A stretch of 64,000 bases of DNA from Pacificitalea manganoxidans. Lineage in GTDB: Bacteria; Pseudomonadota; Alphaproteobacteria; Rhodobacterales; Rhodobacteraceae. The translations under genes and the position numbers were made by a program. Location: NCBI RefSeq assembly GCF_002504165.1, contig NZ_CP021404.1:1860001-1924000 (forward strand). The letters are read 5' to 3'. Positions 1 to 8,775 of the stretch are shown piece after piece. The notes below the pieces were generated by a model, which did not search any database, was not told where the DNA came from, and worked only from the letters and a program-made list of their open reading frames with translations. How positions within the stretch are numbered: the stretch's first letter is position 1; the number at the start of each line of letters is the position of its first letter.

Positions 1-573
1 AACCTTATCGCCGCGCTCGCCGTGGCGCGGACAGCGGCGCCGGGGGTCTGGGTCCAGTTCGGCGGGCGGCTGTTGCATGGGGCGCGGGTGCGTAAATCCC
101 ATTCGCAGGCCTTTGACGCGTTCGACGCCGCGGCAAGCGATGTCGCCCCGCGGATCCCGGCCGACAAGCCTGCATTGACCCCGGTCACCGCGCATGAGGT
201 CGGCATCCTGTCCGTCGCGCCCGGCGGCTCCGCCAAACTGTTCGCGCAGGCGGCGGATAGCTGCGACGGGCTGGTGCTGCGCTGCTTCGGCTCTGGCACC
301 GCGCCTGACACGCCGGAACTGCGCGCCGCCTTGCAGGCCGCCTTCGACCGTCAGGTGCCCGTGCTGGCGGTCAGCCAGTGTCCCGAAGGCGGGATGCGGC
401 TGGGCACCTACGCGGCGGGGCAGGGGCTACGGCAGACTGGGGTGATCGACGGGCGCGACATGACGGTGGAAATGGCCTTCGCCAAGATGCAATTCGCGCT
501 GAGCCTTGCACCGGATTTCGAAACCCGTCGCCAATATCTGAGCCACAGCCAATGCGGAGAAATGCAGCTCTGA
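1..573 (+). CDS. L-asparaginase, C-terminal part (gene starts before the window)
   Basis: Reading frame 1 is open from the first base to a TGA at 571-573 and gives the last 190 residues of a type I/II-fold asparaginase (L-asparagine to L-aspartate plus ammonia). The motif GLVLRCFGSGTAP, followed by PVLAVSQCPEG, matches the C-terminal domain of cytosolic asparaginases, where the chain after the hinge packs beside the active site. The catalytic N-terminal domain with the nucleophilic Thr lies outside the window, so activity cannot be judged. It is followed 98 bases later by a regulator gene on the same strand. The family call is by motif recognition only. Confidence 0.85.
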   Translation, partial: NLIAALAVARTAAPGVWVQFGGRLLHGARVRKSHSQAFDAFDAAASDVAPRIPADKPALTPVTAHEVGILSVAPGGSAKLFAQAADSCDGLVLRCFGSGTAPDTPELRAALQAAFDRQVPVLAVSQCPEGGMRLGTYAAGQGLRQTGVIDGRDMTVEMAFAKMQFALSLAPDFETRRQYLSHSQCGEMQL

Positions 574-671
574 CCTGAGCCGCAGGCCCGTCGCATCAGG
601 CTGCGCCATTCCCATCAGGTGCCGCCTGCGCTACCACAGGCGCGCAACCGGGGGGCAGAGGTAGCGCGCGC

Positions 672-1484
672 GTGTCGAGAGATCTTTCAGAAAACCTGCG
701 GCTTTTGTGCAGCTACCACACCTCGATCGCGGAGGTGTGCCGCCAACTGGGGGCGAACCGGTCCCAGTTCAATCGCTACCTCAACGGGCAGACCTTGCCG
801 TCGCTGCGGGTGATGCGGAAAATCTGCGATTTCTTCGGGGTGGAGGAGGCCGAGCTTCTGATGCCGCACGCGCAGTTCCGGGAACTGATCCGCCTGAAGC
901 CGCCGTCCGGGCCCACGGATATCGAGCGCAATCAGTTGCGACGCATCAGCGAAGATGTGCTTGCGGCGTCGCTGCCGAAACTCGACGCATATGCGGGCTA
1001 TTATTTCACTTACTACAATTCCATGTCCCATCCGGGCCGTGTGTTGAAGGGCCTGACTAAGATCTATCCCACCGCCCACAGCATGAACCTCAAAACCTTG
1101 GAGGTCATCGGGCGCCGGGGCAGGGGCGGGTTCACCTGCAAATATCAGGGCAGCTGTTTCATGCTGGGGGATCGGCTTTTCATCACCGCAATGGAGATGC
1201 TGACCCGCAACGAGGTCATCCAGATCATCCTCTATCCCAGCTACACCCATCGCATCCGGCACCTGAGCGGCATCATGTCAGGCGTTTCCGCGCATGCCAC
1301 GCGGGCGCCAGCGGCGACGCAGATCGCGATGGAATTTCTGGGGCCTCGGATCGACCGGCGCGGGGCGCTGGAGTATTGCGGACTTTTCGCACCGGATGAC
1401 CCGCAGGTGCCGCCGAATATGCGCGCGATGATCTCCGGGCAGAGCGATCCGACCAGCCACCTGTTGATGGCCGCGCCGGGCTGA
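672..1484 (+). CDS. XRE-type helix-turn-helix transcriptional regulator
   Basis: This is a 270-aa protein with a GTG start. Residues 1-60 form an XRE/Cro-like helix-turn-helix: AEVCRQLGANRSQFNRYL followed by PSLRVMRKICDFFGV, the usual order of recognition helix and C-terminal helices. Residues 90-270 have no recognised ligand domain but look like a folded sensor region with several aromatic clusters (YAGYYFTYYN). It probably binds DNA as a dimer and controls nearby metabolic genes, but the target is unknown. It ends 7 bases before the stop of the convergent racemase gene. Confidence 0.75.
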   Translation: MSRDLSENLRLLCSYHTSIAEVCRQLGANRSQFNRYLNGQTLPSLRVMRKICDFFGVEEAELLMPHAQFRELIRLKPPSGPTDIERNQLRRISEDVLAASLPKLDAYAGYYFTYYNSMSHPGRVLKGLTKIYPTAHSMNLKTLEVIGRRGRGGFTCKYQGSCFMLGDRLFITAMEMLTRNEVIQIILYPSYTHRIRHLSGIMSGVSAHATRAPAATQIAMEFLGPRIDRRGALEYCGLFAPDDPQVPPNMRAMISGQSDPTSHLLMAAPG

Positions 1485-1491
1485 GGTGGCG

Positions 1492-2229
1492 TCATCTGCT
1501 GGGCGAAGTGGCCAGAACCGACTTCTCCACCAGCGCGCGCGCCAGCAGGCGTGTCACATCAACCAGATCCTTGCCGCCTGCGGCGCAGGGGATCAGCGGC
1601 AGTTCGGTGCAGGCCAGCAGCACGGTGTCGCTTTCCAGTGTGCCAACCAGGTCATGAAACCTTGCCACCACATCCGGATCGGAGCCGCCGAGACGCTTCA
1701 CGTCATAGATGATGCGATGCAACAGCGCGGCGTCTTTTGGCAACTCGACCGTGACCCTGTCAGACAGGCGGCGATAGGCTGACCAGCGATCCATCTTCGT
1801 CACCGGCGCCGCCCCCAGAAGCGCGACAGACGTCACGCCGCGCGCGTCCAGATAGGCCTCCACAACATCGCCGACGGAAACCAGCTCCGCCAAGCGGGGC
1901 TTCGCTCTGATCTGATCCTCGTAATAGTTTAAGGTGTTGCAGGCGATAGCAACGAAGTCCGATGCGCCCGAGAGCTCATCAAAACAGCGTTCCAGTTCCG
2001 GCCAGACCGCCACGTCATTGGCCTCAAGCTCCATCGACAGGCCCAGCACCGGCGATGACACGACCCGCACCTGCGGCCCGTCGAGATCGCCCAGATACCT
2101 TGCGCCCAGCAGCGCCTTGGTCTCCTCGATCACCTTTTGCCACAGATCAACGCCCGCCTCCGGCCCCGACCCGCCAATAAGCCCAATGCGCCGCCGCGCG
2201 CTTCGCGGAAGAATGGTGTCGGTGGTCAT
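1492..2229 (-). CDS. Aspartate/glutamate racemase family protein
   Basis: This is a 245-aa cytoplasmic enzyme of the cofactor-independent Asp/Glu racemase superfamily, which uses two cysteines to invert amino acids or related acids. Visible motifs are RIGLIGGSGPEAG at the N-terminus, FVAIACNTLNYY (first catalytic Cys) and TVLLACTELPLI (second catalytic Cys). The start is placed at an ATG at 2229 because a GGAG lies 8 bases upstream; a longer upstream reading would add about 23 unlike residues. It is convergent with the XRE regulator and is the last chromosomal-looking gene before the degraded region on its right. Confidence 0.8.
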   Translation of the reverse strand: MTTDTILPRSARRRIGLIGGSGPEAGVDLWQKVIEETKALLGARYLGDLDGPQVRVVSSPVLGLSMELEANDVAVWPELERCFDELSGASDFVAIACNTLNYYEDQIRAKPRLAELVSVGDVVEAYLDARGVTSVALLGAAPVTKMDRWSAYRRLSDRVTVELPKDAALLHRIIYDVKRLGGSDPDVVARFHDLVGTLESDTVLLACTELPLIPCAAGGKDLVDVTRLLARALVEKSVLATSPSR

Positions 2230-2496
2230 AAATGGATCTCCATCTCTCGGCATGCCGCAATCAGCACGCCCCGCACCGACCCTAACGTATCGCGCCAAGA
2301 AACACCGCTCCGCCCCCGCGCATCATCCCGACGCTACCAGCACCGGCAACAGCACCACTTGGCGTCAGGTGGGGACGGCGATGGGGGCTCTCCGCATTCA
2401 GTAGCAGATCTTGGTCAGGCTAAGAGCTTTGTGACCACGGTAACCTGATCGCCGCTTAGCACTTGAGGCGCAGGAGCGAGAGCTAAAGTCGTGTGA
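2230..2496. other. Boundary between chromosome and mobile region, no gene
   Basis: Upstream region of the racemase. No convincing coding frame was found and no tRNA fragment is visible here, so the exact left edge of the foreign DNA cannot be fixed. Degraded coding sequence begins at about 2497. Confidence 0.5.
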
Positions 2497-3847
2497 CGGG
2501 CTTTTCATCGAACAGGTGTAATCGAGGAAGACCCGCTCACGAAGATCATCGAGACAGCCCCCGCCCCCCGGGCGGACCGCGACGAAATTTCCCCTGATGA
2601 CCCGTTGGCTCTTCGCCTGATGGGAAAGGCTGTGGGTGACAATTTCCGATGGATTCCGCTGTCGGGAAACTGAACGCTACCGTCACAAAGATCCTGTCCA
2701 AGTATGCACATGCGTATCACCGGTCCCAGAAGGACTTCGAGCGCCTGTTTCCTGAGAGCAAGATATTCGGAGCGCTCCGGACCAATGAAAATGATCTGGA
2801 AGGCCAGCATTCGTCCCATCCTCGAAAGCGCCAAGGAGCGTGCGGGGCAGGTCAAGCGCATCGAGGAGGCCTACGAGTCAGGTAAAGCCCCCATAGCTCT
2901 GTTGGCCGCTGCAGGTGGAGGTACGGTCTTCGATTTCTGGGATTTCCTGCGGCGCCACGGCAGAATCAAAATCAAGATGGCCCTTGGTAATGCTGTAGAA
3001 CGGGAGGCGGCAGCGCAATCGGTTATGGCTGCGCCTGGAGTGATCGTCGATCCAATCACCCTATACGGCGCCCAGACCCTCGGCTTCGCCGATACCCTCC
3101 TTCAGGCCTACCCGGACATGCATATCACCCAGAGCAGCATCGATCTGCTGCACGAAGCCTATCAGGACAGGGTGGATGCCATCGGGGGAGAAGGACGCCG
3201 AGGTAGCTGTGTCGCGGAAGAGCACGGGGCGCGTATCATCGAGATGTCCCGAGAGATGTCCGACCTTCTCATATCGAACCTCGAACGGACCCTCGACCTG
3301 GCACGAGGCCTGAAAATCGCCATGCCGAAAGAGGGCACCGCCCTTCATCCGGATTTCGAAGCGGTTTTCGAGGATGTGGGCCCGTGCTTCGTAGATACGC
3401 TGGTAGTCGCCAAGGAGAGAGGGTGGACCTTGATTGCGGATGACGCCGCCCTCCGGTTGTTTGCGAGCCTGGATGGTATTTCATCGGCTTTGGAGCCAGG
3501 TCGCGCTGCAGATCGCGCGTAATGCGGGCACGGTTTCTCAGGAAGTGTATTCTGATGCTCTCGGAGCAATGCTGGAGGGAAACTACCGATACGTCAGCGT
3601 CTACCGAGACACGACGCAGTTCGAATGGGGACGTAAGGATACTTCGCCATGGCTAAACCAATTTCTCGATCATATCGCCCTGCCGACGAACGATCCCTGG
3701 AGTATTGCTCAACTGATCGGGTGCAGTCTCCTGGATCTCTGGGACGGTAAAGGCGAAGGTGCCCTTTGTGCCGCCTATGCCGCCTTCATGCTTGAAGCTC
3801 TCTCAGAGAGGTTGGGCGAAGATGGGGCGCTCAAGATGCTGGATTAA
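2497..3847 (+). pseudogene. PIN-like-domain protein, multiply frameshifted remnant
   Basis: Protein-like sequence runs through this stretch but changes frame at least three times. Frame 1 (2497-2673) ends in FRWIPLSGN. Frame 3 (2649 to about 2800) contains YHRSQKDFERLFPESK. Frame 1 again (about 2800-3490) contains APGVIVDPITLYGAQTLGF and ERGWTLIADDAALRLFA. Frame 2 (about 3490-3847) contains LWSQVALQIARNAG and EVYSDALGAMLEGNY. The order, a late acidic DD motif followed by a tryptophan-containing helix and a YxxAL helix, resembles the C-terminal PIN-like domain found in large tetratricopeptide-type bacterial proteins. The start of the original gene is missing. The family assignment is inference; the frame changes are read directly. 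Confidence 0.6.
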
Positions 3848-4154
3848 GCGGTAGCCGCGGCAGTCTCGAGAGCGCAGAGAAACGCCCGCTTGACCAAACT
3901 CTCCCCAGTCCTGTCGAGCACTACCAGCCTCACTTCCCCGGGTTTTCTGGCCTTGGAGATTAATCACGACCATAAAGCAGCCGTCCTGAACGCAATAGGT
4001 AACTGCGTGAAGTCAGCACAGAAACTATCCAAGCTGCATTAAATTGATCTCAAGGTTCATGGCGGCGACTGACGTTATTGCTTTCGTTGCCGCGGGGCGA
4101 CACGAGGGTCTGCTTTCTCTAGCCGCATTGCGGAAACTGGGGGACCGGTAGGGG
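3848..4154. other. Gap before IS element, no gene called
   Basis: About 300 bases between the PIN remnant and the left end of the IS. A 39-codon open reading exists on the minus strand (stop at 3848, containing EVRLVVLDRTGESLV). It begins directly after an in-frame TGA and has no recognisable start, so it may be the tail of a lost gene. I do not call it. Confidence 0.4.
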
Positions 4155-4221
4155 TGACCTGCCCCCCGCGAAATCCCTCACCTTAATGTAGAGTCTGCGC
4201 CAACTCTGAAGGAGCAGACAC

Positions 4222-4524
4222 ATGAGAAAGAGCCGTTTCACCGGTTAAGGGGACCGTGGCCCCAGTGGGGCCGCGTAAGCCCCGTACCAGATCATCGGGA
4301 TGATCAAGGAACAGGAAGCAGGGATGCCGACAGCGGAGGTATGCCGCAGGCACGGGCTGAGCACAGCGACGTTCTACAAGCTCAAGTCCAAATATGGGGG
4401 AATGGAAGTGTCCGAGGCGGCAAGGCTGAAGGCCCTCGAAGACGAGAATGCCAAACTCAAACGCCTGTTGGCCGACACCATGCTCGACAACGTTGTCCTG
4501 AAAGACCTGCTGGGAAAGAACTGA
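4222..4524 (+). pseudogene. IS3 orfA interrupted by a 45-nt in-frame block with two stops
   Basis: The ATG at 4222 begins MRKSRFT, the usual start of IS407-group OrfA, and the expected continuation [20 protein letters not shown] resumes in the same frame at 4288. Between them lie 45 bases (4243-4287) that replace the usual two codons and contain TAA at 4246 and 4276, plus the short palindrome GGCCCCAGTGGGGCC. The remaining part (residues from about 4300 on) holds the helix-turn-helix and the leucine-zipper-like [16 protein letters not shown]. Full-length OrfA cannot be made; an internal ATG at 4300 could give a 74-aa protein lacking the first helix. Confidence 0.75.
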
Positions 4525-4529
4525 CGACA

Positions 4530-5420
4530 TTGATCAAGCGGCGAGATGCGGCGCTCCGGGTGATGCGGGATCATGACATCTCGCAGCGCAGAGCCTGCAA
4601 GCTGGTTGGTGTCGATCCAAAGACAGTCCGGCGTGAACGCCCGCCGGACTGTGCCGAGATCCGCAAGGAGATGCAGGAGATCGCCGCCAAAAGGCGCAGG
4701 TTCGGCTACCGCCGGATCGGCGTGCTGCTGGAGCGCAAGGGCATGACCATGAACCACAAGAAGCTTTACCGGATCTACCGGGAAGAGGGTTTGTCCGTGA
4801 AGCGACGGCGAGGCCGGAAACGGGCGCGTGGCACCAGAGTGCCGATGCCAGTTGCGGCGTATCCTAATGCTCGTTGGTCGCTGGACTTCGTATCCGACAG
4901 CTTCGGCGCCTCGCGGAAGTTCCGGATCCTGGCGGTGATAGATGACTGCACTCGGGAATGCCTGTGTCTTGTCGCTGACACCAGCCTGTCCGGCGCAAGG
5001 GTCGCCCGGGAACTCAGTGCCCTGATCCGGCTTTACGGCAAGCCCGGCTGCATTGTCAGTGACAATGGGACGGAGTTCACCAGTCGGGCCATCCTGAAAT
5101 GGGCCGACGAGACCACCGTGCCGTGGCACTACATCGATCCGGGCAAACCGCAGCAGCATGCCTTCATCGAGAGCTTCAACGGCAGCCTCAGGGACGAGCT
5201 GCTGAACGAGGAGATATTCGACAGCCTGAATGATGCGCGGCGCAAGCTGGCCCTGTGGCGCTACGACTATAACACGGTCAGGCCACACTCATCCTTGGGC
5301 AACCAGACGCCACAGCAAGCGCGCCGCGCACTTGCGCAATTTGAGGGCTCCGCGCCCGGCGCGCTTGCGCCAGGCGGGGAACCAGAATACCCAAATCCAA
5401 CCTGCAGACTCTCATTATGA
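4530..5420 (+). CDS. IS3-family transposase OrfB (rve/DDE integrase core)
   Basis: In IS3 elements this catalytic half is normally made by frameshifting from orfA to give OrfAB. Residues include the HTH_21-like [16 protein letters not shown] and the DDE core: [10 protein letters not shown] (first D), [12 protein letters not shown] (second D) and [15 protein letters not shown] (E). The C-terminal tail [11 protein letters not shown] is typical. The frame opens at 4521 with no ATG; TTG at 4530 is the first possible start, so frameshift expression is more likely. Because orfA is interrupted upstream, transposition from this copy is doubtful. Confidence 0.8.
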   Translation: MIKRRDAALRVMRDHDISQRRACKLVGVDPKTVRRERPPDCAEIRKEMQEIAAKRRRFGYRRIGVLLERKGMTMNHKKLYRIYREEGLSVKRRRGRKRARGTRVPMPVAAYPNARWSLDFVSDSFGASRKFRILAVIDDCTRECLCLVADTSLSGARVARELSALIRLYGKPGCIVSDNGTEFTSRAILKWADETTVPWHYIDPGKPQQHAFIESFNGSLRDELLNEEIFDSLNDARRKLALWRYDYNTVRPHSSLGNQTPQQARRALAQFEGSAPGALAPGGEPEYPNPTCRLSL

Positions 5421-5446
5421 ACGAGGGACCAACAGGGGGCAGGTCA

Positions 5447-5829
5447 CAGCACATGCCTTATTTGCGACAGGAATGCGTCAGAAGTCCGCGAAAGAGGCGC
5501 CTCCTTGAATGTCAGTACATTGAGTGGAAACGTAAAATCGCTATCCAATAACGCTACTCGCGTGCCCACGGGCACCCCACCGAAGATCGTGAATTGATCC
5601 AGAAGGATGAGTCCGATCCTTTCTTGCACAAATGCGCAAGCCGTATTCATCAGACGGCAGCGAGCCTGTTAATCTGGGGTCAAACCGCGGTCCGTGAACA
5701 TGCCGTCGATCATCCGCTGTTGGATGGCATAAGTTCCGTAACCAATCATTGGATGTCTGGCGACCTGCTCCAACGTGATGCGCTCTTCGCCAGCAAGAGG
5801 GTGATCCTGAGCCATCAGGCAAACCAAGG
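5447..5829 (-). pseudogene. LysR-type regulator fragment trapped between two IS elements
   Basis: On the minus strand the frame continuing out of the downstream IS3 transposase reads SPLVCLMAQDHPLAGEERI and then VARHPMIGYGTYAI. This is the effector-binding domain of a LysR-family regulator (the AxxHPLA motif plus the following strand). An in-frame TAA lies after RGLTPD at about 5669-5671; the same frame then resumes with ACAFVQERIGLILLDQF to 5447. Its stop codon is the first three bases of the IS407-like right end. The DNA-binding domain and first effector subdomain are absent. Confidence 0.7.
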
Positions 5830-6721
5830 GTGAGCTACTCCCCATAGCTTGGACAGGATCTGGAGAAAAATAAGCTACTCGTTGCACCTGCTGATCGGGT
5901 TGGTTGATATCATTTCTCTGCCAGTAGACCAGCGCCGGAGGTTGGCCGCCCAGGGCTGAATGCGGGCGCTGGTGGTTGTAGAAGGTCATCCGTTTCCGGA
6001 TGGCCGCCTTTGTCTCCGAACCGGTCTCCCAGGCATGCAGGTAGACGCACTCGTATTTAAGAGTGCGCCACAGCCTCTCGATGAAGATGTTGTCGAGGAA
6101 CCGGCCCTTCCCATCCATCGATATGCGCACGCTGGACCCGCGGAGCCGATCCGTCCAGGCAAAGGACGTGAACTGGGATCCCTGATCTGTATTCATTATC
6201 TCTGGCGGGCCGAACTTGTGGATGGCCTCGTTCAGCGCCTCGACACAGAAGTCGGCCTCCAGCGTGTTTGAGATCCGCCAGGACGGAACCTTGCGGGTAT
6301 GCCAGACCATGATCGCCACGAGGTAGAGGAACCCGCGCCGCATGGGCAGGTAGGTGATATCCAAGCACCAGACCTGGTTCGAACGTTCCACCGGCAGCCC
6401 TCTCAGCAGGTAGGGATAGGTCTTGTGCCCCTTCACCGGCCTGCTCGTGTTGGGCTTCTGGTAAATCGGCAGCAACCCCATCAGGCGCATCAGCCGCCGG
6501 ATGCGCTTCTCGTTCACCAGATGTCCGTCGTTACGCAGATGCCAGGTCATTTGCCGGACGCCAAAGAACGGGGTCTCCAGGAACTGCTCGTCGATCTGCC
6601 GCATCAGGCCGAGGTTCTGCTCAAACTCGCCCTTGGAGGTGTAGTAGAAAGACGAGCGTGCGATCGACAGCAGTTTGCACTGCTGGCCGATCGACAGGTC
6701 CGGGTGGTCAGGCTCGATCAT
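5669..6721 (-). CDS. IS3-family transposase OrfB, reading into the LysR remnant
   Basis: Catalytic half of the transposase. The start is the ATG at 6721 (MIEPDHPDLSIGQQ); in the intact IS it would be made as a frameshift fusion with orfA. The core motifs are VWCLDITYLPMRRGF (D), EIMNTDQGSQFTS (D) and NIFIERLWRTLKYECVY (E). There is no stop before the IS end at 5830, so the open frame runs about 53 codons into the LysR fragment and ends at the TAA at 5669. Many IS3 copies carry their stop inside the element, so this read-through tail is an accident of the junction. Confidence 0.8.
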   Translation of the reverse strand: MIEPDHPDLSIGQQCKLLSIARSSFYYTSKGEFEQNLGLMRQIDEQFLETPFFGVRQMTWHLRNDGHLVNEKRIRRLMRLMGLLPIYQKPNTSRPVKGHKTYPYLLRGLPVERSNQVWCLDITYLPMRRGFLYLVAIMVWHTRKVPSWRISNTLEADFCVEALNEAIHKFGPPEIMNTDQGSQFTSFAWTDRLRGSSVRISMDGKGRFLDNIFIERLWRTLKYECVYLHAWETGSETKAAIRKRMTFYNHQRPHSALGGQPPALVYWQRNDINQPDQQVQRVAYFSPDPVQAMGSSSPLVCLMAQDHPLAGEERITLEQVARHPMIGYGTYAIQQRMIDGMFTDRGLTPD

Positions 6722-7108
6722 GTCGCGCCTCACGTCCCGCCCCAGGGCTTCAGCTTTCGTTCCAAAAAAGAGTTGGCCACCCCCAGCTCCCCGTTCTTGG
6801 CATGGAGCTCCTCCACCTGCTCCTCGTTGATCTCCGGCTTCCTGCGGCTCCCGCGCTCGAACACGCCGGACGCGCCTTCGAGCAGGGCTCGCTTCCATTG
6901 ATGGATCATCGTCGGATGCATCCCAAGCCGGCTTGCCAGCTCGGCGGCCGTCTCCTCGCCTTTTTGGGCTTCCAGCGCAACCTTCGCCTTGAACTCAGGC
7001 GCGTGCTGCTTGCGTTTCGACATCTCTGATTTCCTTCTCATCGAAGATCAGCAGACTGCAAATCGTAGCTTATGTCAGTGTCCGAATTTCGAGGGGGGGG
7101 GTAGCTCA
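5830..7108 (-). mobile_element. IS3-family insertion sequence (second copy, different group)
   Basis: The ends are inverted: TGAGCTACTCCCC from 5830 and, read inward from 7108, TGAGCTACCCCCCC. It encodes orfA and orfB on the minus strand in overlapping shifted frames. The bases outside the two ends differ, and so do the flanking genes: a LysR remnant on the left and the N-terminus of an IS481-type transposase on the right. This points to recombination or deletion after insertion. Confidence 0.8.
6730..7023 (-). CDS. IS3-family transposase OrfA
   Basis: This is a 97-aa DNA-binding subunit starting MSKRKQHAPEFKAKVALEAQ at the ATG at 7023. It has a transposase_8-type helix-turn-helix (TAAELASRLGMHPTMIHQWK) and a coiled-coil segment (EEQVEELHAKNGEL). 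A T-run near 6760-6775 marks the probable slippage region joining it to orfB. It is intact over its full length. Confidence 0.8.
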   Translation of the reverse strand: MSKRKQHAPEFKAKVALEAQKGEETAAELASRLGMHPTMIHQWKRALLEGASGVFERGSRRKPEINEEQVEELHAKNGELGVANSFLERKLKPWGGT

Positions 7109-7211
7109 CTCCGAAGCACGCTGCGAGAACCGTACCGGCGTCATCGCTGGCTTGAATTGCGGTCCAAACCTTCGGCGTCGCCGTGGCCTGCTTATGAAGA
7201 TGGCTCAACAT
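7109..7211 (-). pseudogene. IS481-type transposase, N-terminal fragment
   Basis: The minus-strand ATG at 7211 begins MLSHLHKQATATPKVWTAIQ and continues ASDDAGTVLAACFGVS before running into the IS3 end at 7108. Helix-turn-helix N-termini of IS481-family transposases have this pattern (HKxAxTTPxxRAxIQAS followed by LAxRFGVS). The rest of the gene is not on the other side of the IS3 element. Confidence 0.55.
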
Positions 7212-7636
7212 GGTCGCACGCCGTCCCGTTTGGCGGGAAAATAGTCCTCCGGACTGTATTCTAGTCCACCGCACTCCCTCAGGACCGATCTTTTCATGAA
7301 AGGGGCCGATCGCCGAGGCCTTGTGTGATCATCCGGGATCGAACGATTAGGCGTGCTTCCGATGCCAAGTTGCTTAACTCTACCTTGTAGGTTGCCCCTT
7401 CGTGGCTCGCGGGAGCCTCGTCTTATTTGTAGTTGCGGGATTCCCTCCGTGCCAGTGCTCGGGACTTCTGAACAAAACGACTTTCCGTCGATAGCGCGAG
7501 GTGGATCGTTGTTGAGACGGATGCCCCTTCATGTTCAATATCGAGAACGGTGGCGACTCGGTGGCGATTTCAAGCGAAACAAAAGAAGCCCCTATGGGGG
7601 GCTTTCTTGTAACCCTCTAAGTTAACTTGGGGAATT
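7212..7636. other. Non-coding stretch up to the first tRNA fragment
   Basis: No gene recognised. The stretch holds the terminator-like hairpin at 7583-7608 and leads into the left-most tRNA-Asn 3' fragment. Confidence 0.5.
7583..7608 (+). terminator. Hairpin just outside element A
   Basis: AAGAAGCCCC and GGGGCTTTCTT pair around a short loop (one unpaired T) and end in a T-rich arm, like a factor-independent terminator. It lies 30 bases left of the tRNA fragment, a common position for phage or island terminators next to attachment sites. Confidence 0.5.
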
Positions 7637-7652
7637 TGGCTCCGGCGGTAGG
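7637..7652 (-). repeat. tRNA-Asn 3'-end fragment, left attachment-site remnant of element A
   Basis: Sixteen bases, TGGCTCCGGCGGTAGG, are identical to the 3' end (including the encoded CCA) of tRNA-Asn at 54449, in the same orientation. Integration into a tRNA 3' end leaves such a copy at the far side of the element. Further similarity stops at base 17. Confidence 0.75.
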
Positions 7653-7861
7653 CGAGGTGTGGTCAAATCAAACTTGATCGGACTGGCCTCAAATGCCTTA
7701 ATATCAATGCTTTGCGCAAGATGCGCCCCGATCCGATTGCCCGGCGTGTGTGCCGGGGGTGGGGGATTTGTGTACTCACACCTAGTTGCTAGGGACCGGA
7801 TAGGCAATAGCCGCTGTTCCGAGATGAGAACCCTTGCTAAAGTTAGAAAAGCATTGGGAGA

Positions 7862-8527
7862 ATGAATTTGTATTGGTGGAAATCTGTCGAAACGGCTTTG
7901 GGAAACTTGGGGGGCGTAGCAACTCTGAAAGACCTTTATGTTGAGGTCCGCTCGGTTCGCCTTTCGAGCGGAGATACGATGCCCGGTTCAATTGAAGCAG
8001 TCGTGCGTAAGGAGCTAGAATACAACTCCTCTGACTCGAGTAATTGGCGCGGGGATCGGAATTTATTCTTTAGTGTCCATGGTGTCGGCAAGGGCGTATG
8101 GGGGCTGCGAAGCCAGCTGGAACCTGAGCCGAGCGCTTCGGATTTAGCTCCGCCAGAACCAGAAGAGGACGGAGCTTCCGAAGCGCCAATCTCTGAGGTG
8201 ACGGTAAATCGCATTATTCGGGATACAGAAATGGCGAGGAAGATAAAGGCCTTGCATCACAGCGAATGTCAGATTTGCGGATTGACTATTCACTTAACGG
8301 ATGGACGCCCATACGCTGAGGCTCATCACGTCATACCATTGGGTAGGCCTCACAAAGGGCCTGACATACCGTCAAACATAATCGTGGTTTGTCCTAATCA
8401 TCACGCCATGTTGGATCTAGGGTGCATCCCGCTGAATCCTTCAGAGCTACGGGAAGTTCCCGGTCATAAAATTTCGACCACTAGTATAAATTACCACAAC
8501 GATCAGATTGTGCCGCGGATGGGATAG
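7862..8527 (+). CDS. HNH endonuclease with N-terminal winged-helix-like domain
   Basis: This is a 221-aa protein. The C-terminal half is a zinc-type HNH nuclease: CQICG, then EAHHVIPLGRPHKGP, DIPSNIIVVCPNHHAMLDLG. Residues 1-70 (YWWKSVETALGNLGGVATLK) look like a HARE-HTH or restriction-associated winged helix, joined by a Pro/Glu-rich linker (about 95-120). This layout is typical of modification-dependent or island-borne restriction nucleases. The start is ATG 7862 preceded by GGGAGA. Base composition is clearly lower in GC than the chromosome, consistent with transfer. It stands alone in element A with no partner methyltransferase. Confidence 0.75.
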   Translation: MNLYWWKSVETALGNLGGVATLKDLYVEVRSVRLSSGDTMPGSIEAVVRKELEYNSSDSSNWRGDRNLFFSVHGVGKGVWGLRSQLEPEPSASDLAPPEPEEDGASEAPISEVTVNRIIRDTEMARKIKALHHSECQICGLTIHLTDGRPYAEAHHVIPLGRPHKGPDIPSNIIVVCPNHHAMLDLGCIPLNPSELREVPGHKISTTSINYHNDQIVPRMG

Positions 8528-8595
8528 TCAGGTATCTGATGCATAAATAATAAAAAAATCAGAGGCCTCGAACTCAACAGTTGATGCTCTGCAAG

Positions 8596-8612
8596 GCCCC
8601 CCCGGTGGGGGC
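8596..8612 (+). terminator. GC hairpin downstream of the HNH gene
   Basis: GCCCCC and GGGGGC pair perfectly around CCGGT, 69 bases after the HNH stop codon. There is no clear U-tract, so function as a terminator is only likely. Confidence 0.4.
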
Positions 8613-8775
8613 GGCGCTTTGTGTCTGGGCTGGGGCCTTTGGTCTCCCGGCGATCAGGCCACCCCTCAGGCCGTCGCAAAGCGGCCTTCCGAAATTCTCC
8701 GCGCGATCACCTCAAGCGCGCCTCACTGTCTTACAGGGCAAGCTCTAGCGAGACGTCTCAGGTTGCCCCGTAATG

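Larger units (their letters stand above)
4155..5446 (+). mobile_element. IS3-family insertion sequence, IS407-like group
   Basis: The terminal inverted repeats are visible: the left end at 4155 starts TGACCTGCCCCC and the right end, read inward from 5446, starts TGACCTGCCCCCTG; both share a second block, TCCCTC. Inside are a small orfA and a DDE-type orfB in a shifted frame, the standard IS3 layout. The flanking bases (ggg on the left, cag on the right) give no target duplication. The right end has cut into a LysR gene and supplies its present stop codon. Confidence 0.85.

Noticed and set aside
687-1262. 191-codon minus-strand frame opposite the XRE regulator
   Set aside because: It is antisense to a clear HTH gene and has no family motif; high GC makes such opposite-strand frames common here.
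3848-3966. 39-codon minus-strand reading ending EVRLVVLDRTGESLV and a short tail
   Set aside because: No start and too short to assign; it may be a gene tail but cannot be supported.
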